Below, piece by piece: positions 58,325 to 64,000 of a stretch of 64,000 bases of DNA. Numbering within the stretch: position 1 is the stretch's first letter; every line of letters begins with the position of its first letter. This DNA is from Aeromonas rivipollensis (GTDB taxonomy: Bacteria; Pseudomonadota; Gammaproteobacteria; Enterobacterales; Aeromonadaceae): contig NZ_JAAILA010000003.1 in NCBI RefSeq assembly GCF_010974825.1, forward strand, positions 248,001-312,000, given 5' to 3'. The position numbers and the translations under genes were made by a program. The notes under the pieces were generated by a model. It was given only the letters and a program-made list of their open reading frames with translations. It had not been told where the DNA came from and did not search any database.

Positions 58325-59524
58325 ATGAGCAGTCGAGATCTGCCCTCCTTTCTGTTGATGCAAAATCCGATTCAAGGTTATGACTGGGGCAGCCATGACG
58401 CCCTCACCACACTGTTTGGCATCCCCAATCCGGCTGGCAAACCCCAGGCGGAACTCTGGATGGGGGCCCACCCCAACGGCTGCTCCGAGGTGACCCTGGC
58501 GGGAGATGTGCAGAAACTCTCGACCCTGATAGAGCGCGCCCCCGCCGCCGTGCTGGGGGACGCCACCGTCGCCCGCTTCGGCAGCCTGCCCTTCCTGTTC
58601 AAGGTGCTGTGCGCCGAGAAGGCCCTCTCCATCCAGGTGCACCCGAGCAAGGCCCAGGCCGAAGCGGGCTTTGCCAGGGAAGAGGCCGCCGGCATCGACG
58701 CCAAGGCAGCCAACCGCAACTACAAAGACCCCAACCACAAGCCGGAGCTGGTATTTGCCCTCACCCCCTATCAGGCGATGAACGGCTTTCGCGCCATCCC
58801 GGCCATACTGGCGCTGTTCGATGCCATGGCGCTGCCGGCGCTGGCCGAGCTGACCGCGGCGCTGCGCCAGTCACAGGATGAGGCTGGCTTGCAACACTTC
58901 TTCCACCAGATGCTGATCCTGGACGGCGTGCGTAAGGAAGAGGCCCTGACTGGCCTGCTGACCTATGCCGCCGCCCGTCAGGATGACGAGACCTTTGCGC
59001 TGATCACCAGCCTGGCCGCCCAGTACCCGGGGGACGTGGGGCTCTTCTCGCCGCTGCTGTTGAACGTGGTGACCCTGCAGCCCGGTCAGGCCATGTATCT
59101 GGACGCCTGCACACCCCACGCCTATGTGCGCGGCACCGGCCTCGAGATCATGGCCAACTCCGACAACGTGCTGCGCGCCGGGCTCACCCCCAAATACATA
59201 GACGTGGCAGAGCTGCTCGATTGCACCCGCTGCCTGCCCAAGCCGGACCATCAGATCCTGCTCAGCCCCCGCATGGAAGGCGCGGTGCAGCACTTCGAGG
59301 TGCCGGTACCGGACTTCACCTTCAGCGTCTACCCGGCCGGTGAGCATGCGCTCACCACCGCCAGCGCCGAGATCCTGTTTGCCATCGATGGTACCGTCAT
59401 CCTCCGGCAGGGTGAGCAGTCACTGCGCCTGGAGAGAGGCCAATCCGCCTTCGTCCCCGCCGCCACCGGCAGCTACCAGCTGCTGGCCGAAGGCCGGGTC
59501 GCCCGCGCCGGCAACCGCTGCTAA
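58325..59524 (+). CDS. manA: Mannose-6-phosphate isomerase, type I
   Basis: ManA interconverts mannose 6-phosphate and fructose 6-phosphate with zinc. The 399-residue product has the type I motif YxWGS (QGYDWGS), the zinc-binding LSIQVHPSK and KPELVFAL segments, and the DACTPHAYVRGTGLEIMANSDNVLRAGLTPK signature region. It is divergent from the AraC gene and upstream of a mannose/fructose-type PTS permease 2.2 kb away. It would link imported mannose to glycolysis and to GDP-mannose synthesis. Confidence 0.95.
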   Translation: MSSRDLPSFLLMQNPIQGYDWGSHDALTTLFGIPNPAGKPQAELWMGAHPNGCSEVTLAGDVQKLSTLIERAPAAVLGDATVARFGSLPFLFKVLCAEKALSIQVHPSKAQAEAGFAREEAAGIDAKAANRNYKDPNHKPELVFALTPYQAMNGFRAIPAILALFDAMALPALAELTAALRQSQDEAGLQHFFHQMLILDGVRKEEALTGLLTYAAARQDDETFALITSLAAQYPGDVGLFSPLLLNVVTLQPGQAMYLDACTPHAYVRGTGLEIMANSDNVLRAGLTPKYIDVAELLDCTRCLPKPDHQILLSPRMEGAVQHFEVPVPDFTFSVYPAGEHALTTASAEILFAIDGTVILRQGEQSLRLERGQSAFVPAATGSYQLLAEGRVARAGNRC

Positions 59525-59550
59525 GGGGCGCCATGCCCCCCTGAATGCCC

Positions 59551-59583
59551 AAGGGCCATCTTCGGATGGCCCTTGTCGTTTCT
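59551..59583 (+). terminator. Terminator of manA
   Basis: A 10-bp perfect stem AAGGGCCATC/GATGGCCCTT with a stable TTCG tetraloop, followed by a short T-rich stretch. Confidence 0.85.
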
Positions 59584-59686
59584 GCCCCAAGGAAGAACCG
59601 ATGGACCCCGGCTAGGCTCTTCTCCATCGGTCAGGGCTTCGAACAAGTCACTGACCATGGGAGAGCACGAGAAAAAGGAGAACAGC

Positions 59687-60778
59687 ATGTTTATCGTCAC
59701 CAACCGCATGGTCAACGAGCAGGGCAGGACCCCCAGCGAAATCTTCGGCGAAAAGCCACAGGCAGGCCCGAATGAGCTGCGCCTGGCCGAGGGGCGGCGC
59801 CAGGGAGACAAATGGCAGCTGGACTTGCTGCCCGACCAGATCACCCCCGAGATGGCCGAGAGCGTGGGGCTGGATCCCGCCGCCAGCTACCCGGCCAGCG
59901 CCTATGTGGCGCGCAAGCTGCTAGAGCGCTGCGCCGGCACAGGGACGGGCAAACAGAAGCTCAAGACCGGCAAGCACCTGCTGCTGTTCGTCCATGGCTT
60001 CAACAACGATCTGCAGGATGTGCTGGAGCGGGCAGCCCGTCTCGAGGCCCAGTATGGGGTCGAGGTGCTCTGTTTCAGCTGGCCCGCCAATGGCGGGGGC
60101 GACGCCGAGGGGGTATTGAGCTACAAGAGCGACAAGCGTGATGCGTTGGCCTCTGTCGGCGCTCTGGATCGGGTGCTGGAGAAGATGAGGTTGCTGCTCG
60201 AGGAGTTCAATGCCCAGTATGTGACCGAGCTGGAGGGCAAGGCCCAGAAGAAGTTTGCCGGCAACGGCGAGGCCTGGGATCGCTACTTCTCGAAGGAGGT
60301 GAACAAGCGCTGCCCCTTCACCATCAACCTGATGCTGCACAGCATGGGCAACTACCTGTTCAAGCACCTGCTCGGCAGCAGCACCTACAACGCCAATCAC
60401 CTGCTGTTCGACAACGTCGTCATGGTGGCCGCGGACACCAACAACGAGCACCACGCCGAGTGGGTCGACCGGATCCAGTGTCGCAACCGCCTCTACATCA
60501 CCATCAATGAGAGAGACAGCGCCCTCCTGGCGTCACGGATGAAGATGGGGGAGCAGCAGAAGGCGCGGCTCGGTCACTACACCAAGCAACTGGACTCCAA
60601 GACGGCCACCTACGTCGACTTCACCGATCAGCCCCAGGTGGGGGACTCCCACGCCTACTTCGAGGGGGACGCCATCACCAACAAGAAGGTGGCGGCCTTC
60701 TTCCACACAGTGCTCAACGGCGGTACGGGGGAGAGTGCGGCGCACTTCGATATAGCCCAGAATGTCTATCGCCTGTAA
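59687..60778 (+). CDS. Alpha/beta hydrolase of DUF900 type
   Basis: The 363-residue soluble protein has an alpha/beta hydrolase core: the oxyanion region LLLFVHGFNND, VLCFSWPANGG, and the nucleophile elbow LHSMGN with Ser in a short H-S-M-G-N sequence. Candidate acid and His residues follow in the C-terminal half (DSHAYFEGD). It resembles the DUF900 family, whose members are uncharacterised lipase/esterase-like proteins. There is no signal peptide. AAGGAG six bases before the ATG sets the start; the frame extends upstream to 59573 without support. It is closed by a strong terminator. Confidence 0.78.
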   Translation: MFIVTNRMVNEQGRTPSEIFGEKPQAGPNELRLAEGRRQGDKWQLDLLPDQITPEMAESVGLDPAASYPASAYVARKLLERCAGTGTGKQKLKTGKHLLLFVHGFNNDLQDVLERAARLEAQYGVEVLCFSWPANGGGDAEGVLSYKSDKRDALASVGALDRVLEKMRLLLEEFNAQYVTELEGKAQKKFAGNGEAWDRYFSKEVNKRCPFTINLMLHSMGNYLFKHLLGSSTYNANHLLFDNVVMVAADTNNEHHAEWVDRIQCRNRLYITINERDSALLASRMKMGEQQKARLGHYTKQLDSKTATYVDFTDQPQVGDSHAYFEGDAITNKKVAAFFHTVLNGGTGESAAHFDIAQNVYRL

Positions 60779-60801
60779 ATCAGGGGCAGCCTTGCACCTT
60801 G

Positions 60802-60838
60802 AAAAAAACCACCGCCCTGAGTCAGGGCGGTGGTTTTT
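60802..60838. terminator. Bidirectional terminator after the DUF900-type gene
   Basis: A 14-bp perfect stem (AACCACCGCCCTGA with its complement) around a one-base loop or a CTGAGTCAG apical loop, with A-run and T-run on either side. It also serves the convergent 49-residue gene. Confidence 0.93.
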
Positions 60839-60878
60839 CATTATCTGCTCAACCGATGGCCATCATGGCCGTCGAGGG

Positions 60879-61028
60879 CTAGTGTTCTGCCGCTTCCGGC
60901 TGGGGAACTTCCGAGCGTTCCCGCTGCAGTTCATCGACCCTGGCTTGCCATTTGTCATGGGCCTGTTTTTGCCCCTGTGACTCAAATTCCTGGCGCATGG
61001 TGTCGATTTCTTGGTCAAGTTTTTCCAT
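60879..61028 (-). CDS. Small coiled-coil protein of unknown function (49 residues)
   Basis: On the minus strand the frame reads MEKLDQEIDTMRQEFESQG and then QKQAHDKWQARVDELQRE, ending PQPEAAEH. It is highly charged, with hydrophobic residues spaced as in a short coiled coil, and has no Cys or membrane segment. AAGGAG eight bases upstream of the ATG and the shared terminator downstream support it. I do not recognise the family. Confidence 0.7.
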   Translation of the reverse strand: MEKLDQEIDTMRQEFESQGQKQAHDKWQARVDELQRERSEVPQPEAAEH

Positions 61029-61701
61029 CAGGATGTCTCCTTACATCTCGGGTTACACACTGGCTGACGGCACTGTTGGCCAACCTGCTCTACCCGATTG
61101 GACACCAAGTCTTCCCCGATTGTCCAACTAAATAAACGATTTATTATGCAAAAACCAATCTAAAAAACAGTTTCAGGCCCCTTATGAAACCATATAAAAG
61201 CCATCTGAAGCAATCTGGTTAAATTCAATATTTTCGTTGATTATCAATGCATTGAAATTTCACACCTCGGCCTTGTCACCGCCCTTGCCCGGGGCTTCTG
61301 GTTATGCACATTTTTTTCACGACCTCCGCTTGGGCCCGCTTCGCCCATGCGAAGCCGCTCCCGGGCCGCACTTTTGCCGGACGGCTCACATTTCAGGGCG
61401 CGGCCACAGCACACAAATCTCCAACCCGCGCTCCTGGTGTGGGATAGGTATATCGTCGCCCACCTCTGACAATTGCATCAGAAACACACTTAACCAATTG
61501 TTTTTAAATGAATTAAAAACTAACCAATCAAACTGAAAAGACGACCTCAAAATGCGAGCGGGGTCACAGGACGGGGGTGCTGACACAAAAATCCAGTAAA
61601 GGGCACATATCTCCGATTTCTACTCTGGGGCAAGAGCGAAACAATAGGCGGGTCAATTGTTACCCATCGCAACGGCTCCACGAAGGAGCCAGGAGACACC
61701 T
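61029..61701. promoter_or_regulatory. Long intergenic region upstream of the mannose-type PTS gene
   Basis: The 673-base region holds an inverted repeat TTGGACA (61098-61104) / TGTCCAA (61121-61127) with a 16-base spacer, AT-rich blocks near 61130-61260 and 61490-61560, and AGGAGACACC just before the ATG at 61702. No credible gene is present. An operator for the AraC-family regulator is plausible here but cannot be pinned. Confidence 0.4.
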
Positions 61702-63603
61702 ATGCTCACCTCCTTGATAGACGAAGGATTGATCTGCCTCGACATAGCGGCCAACGACAAACAGGGGCTCTTTGTCGAGCTGGCCGCCCGGCTCAAGGCC
61801 TGCGGCAAGATAGCCGATCAGGATCAGTTCGTGCGCGACCTCTGGGCGCGGGAAAACCTCGACAACACAGGGTTTGAACAGGGGGTCGCCCTGCCCCACG
61901 CCAAGAGCGAGACGGTGCTGCAGCCCGCCATCGTCATCGGCATCAGCCGCCAGGGAATAGACTACGGCGCCGAAGATGGGCAGCCCTCCAAGCTGTTCTT
62001 CATGATTGCCTCCCCGGCAGGGGGCGCCAATCACCATATCGAGGTGCTGGCCGAGCTCTCCACCAAGCTGCTGGAGCCCGGCTTTATCCCGCAGGTGCAA
62101 GCAGCCACCAGCAAGGCCGAGGTGCTCAAGCTGCTGGCGGCCCAGGCTCCTACCAGTGCGGCCGGCAACAAGCCAGCCCAGATCAGGGCGCCGCAACCCA
62201 GCGCACCCGAACCCCAGGATCGCAGCATCAAGGGCCAGCTCAACACCCTCAAGCAGCACCTGCTGTTTGGCACCTCCCACATGATCCCCTTCATCGTCGC
62301 GGGAGGCGTCTTGCTGTCGCTCTCGGTGATGATGAGCGGCAAGGGCGCCGTGCCCGAGGCGGGTGTGCTCAAGGACATGGCCGACATGGGCATCGCCGGG
62401 CTCACCCTCTTTACCGCCGTGCTCGGCGGCTACATCGCCTACTCAATGGCGGACAAGCCAGGCCTGGCACCCGGCATGATCGGCTCCTGGATAGCGGTGC
62501 AGCAATTCCACACAGGTTTTCTCGGCGCCATCCTGGTGGGCTTTATCGCCGGCCTCATCGTCAATCAGCTCAAACGCATCAAGCTACCGGACTCCATGAG
62601 TTCGCTCGGCTCCATCTTCATCTATCCGCTGATCGGCACCTTCCTGGTGTGCGGCATAGTGATGTGGGTGATAGGTGCGCCCATCGCCGCCATGATGGAG
62701 GGGATGAACCACTGGCTCTCCAGCATGGCGGGCTCCGGCAAGGTGATGCTGGGGGCCATCCTCGGCGGCATGACCGCCTTTGACATGGGCGGCCCGGTCA
62801 ACAAGGTAGCGACCCTGTTCGCCCAGACCCAGGTCAACACCCAGCCCTGGCTGATGGGCGGGGTCGGTATCGCCATCTGCGTGCCACCGCTCGGCATGGC
62901 GCTGGCGACCCTGCTCTCCCCCCGTCGTTACAAGAAGGAAGAGCGTGAAGCGGGCAAGGCTGCCGCCATCATGGGCATGATAGGCATCAGCGAGGGGGCC
63001 ATTCCCTTTGCCGCCGCCGATCCGGTGCGCGTCATCCCGGCCATAGTCGCAGGCGGCATAGTCGGCAACATCACCGGCTTCATGATGCACAGCATCAACC
63101 ACGCCCCCTGGGGCGGCTGGATAGTGCTGCCTGTGGTGGAAGGCAAGATGGGCTACATCCTGGGCACAGTGCTCGGCGCCCTGACCACGGCCCTTATCGT
63201 CAACCTGCTGAAAAAACCGGTGACCGACGAGGAAGAGGTCACCACCCCGGATGGCGGTTATGAGGTCATCGAAGCGGAAGGTGAGGCAGACGTGCTCGCC
63301 ATCACCGCCTGCCCCTCAGGGGTGGCCCACACCTTCCTCGCCGCCAAGAGCCTGCAAAAGGCGGCCGCCAAGGCAGGCATCAAGCTCAAAGTGGAGACAC
63401 AAGGCGCCAACGGCATCATCAACCGCATCACCCCCAAAGACGTGGCCAACGCCCGCTGCGTCATCCTGGCCCATGACGTTGCCATCAAGCACAGGGAGCG
63501 CTTCAATAGTATCGAAATAATCGATGTCAAAACGAAGGATGCTATCCACAATCCAGATGGATTGCTGGCCCGCACCCTGGCTGGCAGCAGCAAGGTCGCC
63601 TGA
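61702..63603 (+). CDS. PTS mannose/fructose-type permease EIIA-EIIC-EIIB
   Basis: The 633-residue inner-membrane protein contains all three PTS domains in the order A-C-B. EIIA (about 1-150) has the phosphorylated His66 in VALPHAKSE; EIIC (about 185-520) has about eight to ten helices; EIIB (about 528-630) has Cys537 in ITACPSGVAHTF. Fructose-family permeases are commonly B-C or A-B-C, so A-C-B is a less usual order. Nearness to manA and an AraC regulator, as for the mannose PTS of Vibrio cholerae (VC1826), suggests mannose. The frame extends upstream to 61657, but AGGAGA before 61702 marks the start. Confidence 0.88.
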   Translation: MLTSLIDEGLICLDIAANDKQGLFVELAARLKACGKIADQDQFVRDLWARENLDNTGFEQGVALPHAKSETVLQPAIVIGISRQGIDYGAEDGQPSKLFFMIASPAGGANHHIEVLAELSTKLLEPGFIPQVQAATSKAEVLKLLAAQAPTSAAGNKPAQIRAPQPSAPEPQDRSIKGQLNTLKQHLLFGTSHMIPFIVAGGVLLSLSVMMSGKGAVPEAGVLKDMADMGIAGLTLFTAVLGGYIAYSMADKPGLAPGMIGSWIAVQQFHTGFLGAILVGFIAGLIVNQLKRIKLPDSMSSLGSIFIYPLIGTFLVCGIVMWVIGAPIAAMMEGMNHWLSSMAGSGKVMLGAILGGMTAFDMGGPVNKVATLFAQTQVNTQPWLMGGVGIAICVPPLGMALATLLSPRRYKKEEREAGKAAAIMGMIGISEGAIPFAAADPVRVIPAIVAGGIVGNITGFMMHSINHAPWGGWIVLPVVEGKMGYILGTVLGALTTALIVNLLKKPVTDEEEVTTPDGGYEVIEAEGEADVLAITACPSGVAHTFLAAKSLQKAAAKAGIKLKVETQGANGIINRITPKDVANARCVILAHDVAIKHRERFNSIEIIDVKTKDAIHNPDGLLARTLAGSSKVA

Positions 63604-63632
63604 CGAGACCGGGTTTGCCGTTGCTAAACATA

Positions 63633-63655
63633 AGGGGCCGCCAGGCCCCTTTTTG
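63633..63655 (+). terminator. Terminator of the PTS permease gene
   Basis: AGGGGCC and GGCCCCT pair around GCCA and are followed by TTTT. Confidence 0.85.
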
Positions 63656-63712
63656 CGGTGGCAGAAGATGAGTGCGCAAGCTCGCCTCCCCCCCAGCCCC
63701 CTTGCCAGCCCC

Positions 63713-63746
63713 ATAAAAAATCCGGAGCCAGTGACTGGCTCCGGAT
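63713..63746 (-). terminator. Terminator of the leftward gene at the right edge
   Basis: On the minus strand the 11-bp stem ATCCGGAGCCA/TGGCTCCGGAT leads into TTTTTTATGG. Confidence 0.85.
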
Positions 63747-63833
63747 GATTGTCCCTCACGGGCGGGCGGCATCGGCCATGTCACCCGTCCGTTCGCGGCG
63801 CGATCGGACGCTCGCGCCTGGTGCACAGCCGGA

Positions 63834-64000
63834 TTAAGGGGTCGGCTTGACCAGGGTATCCAGCCCGTTCACCGTCAGGGTGCCTCTACCTCGGGTCATC
63901 TTGTGGAAGTTGGTGCCTTGCTGGGACGGGTTGTCTGTCCGGGTCAGCAGGGTGGCCCCGTTGTTGTAGTTCTGGATCTCGGTGGCGGTGAGCGGCCGAT
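63834..64000 (-). CDS. C-terminal end of a LamG/concanavalin-like surface protein (partial)
   Basis: Only the last 55 codons are in the window. The visible part contains RPLTATEIQNYNNG, which resembles the end of LamG-like domains (R-x-L-T-x-x-E-I-x-x-x-Y-N), followed by a short tail ending LVKPTP before the stop at 63834. Such domains occur in secreted or surface proteins that bind glycans. The rest of the gene lies beyond base 64000, so its full domain content cannot be judged. Confidence 0.5.
   Translation of the reverse strand, partial: RPLTATEIQNYNNGATLLTRTDNPSQQGTNFHKMTRGRGTLTVNGLDTLVKPTP

Overview
The window reads as a chromosomal segment of a gamma-proteobacterium, most likely an Aeromonas. 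The reasons are its high GC content, DnaK/DnaJ/GrpE and RecN of enterobacterial-vibrio type, a PanP-type aspartate decarboxylase, a chromosomal sucrose PTS operon, a dsdCXA D-serine locus and a manA/AraC/mannose-PTS neighbourhood like that of Vibrio. The genus is inference; no rRNA or marker search could be run. No insertion sequence, prophage, integron or CRISPR array was seen. Nearly every long stretch holds an intact gene.

Layout. 1-4.3 kb: the end of an Hsp20 gene, a receiver-TPR protein, a pentapeptide-repeat ion channel and xthA. 4.4-10.2 kb: a copper/silver export operon (small membrane protein, cusB, cusA, cusF). 10.2-13.2 kb: panP and lplA. 13.3-23.4 kb: a long leftward series headed by a two-cysteine ArsR repressor of BigR/SqrR type, then two YeeE/YedE proteins, an RND adaptor and pump, and a MacA-like adaptor with ATPase and two permeases; a YgaP-like small membrane gene diverges from it. 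23.4-25.1 kb: a structured leader, a stand-alone MgtC C-terminal-like domain and mgtC. 25.1-31.8 kb: the sucrose operon scrYKABR with three ScrR operators and two matching CRP-like sites. 31.9-36.3 kb: dnaJ, dnaK and grpE with sigma-32 promoters. 36.4-42.1 kb: nadK, a diguanylate cyclase, recN with two LexA boxes, an array of 108-nt repeats made of 36-nt subunits, and ppaC. 42.5-50.2 kb: a Usp gene, macA-macB-OMF efflux, then a siderophore-interacting flavoprotein gene and a DAHP synthase gene, each behind a Fur box. 50.6-55.3 kb: hns and dsdC-dsdXA. 55.4-64 kb: a 58-residue gene with a structured leader, icd, araC-manA, an alpha/beta hydrolase, a 49-residue gene, a mannose/fructose PTS permease and the end of a LamG-like gene.

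The most intriguing unit is the repressor-led transport series at 13.3-23.4 kb. The repressor carries the cysteine pair of persulfide sensors, its neighbours are sulfur-type transporters, and two complete efflux modules follow in the same direction. A set of mutually exclusive inverted repeats lies between those modules. The recN-downstream repeats and the two structured leaders are the other observations not explained by ordinary gene content.
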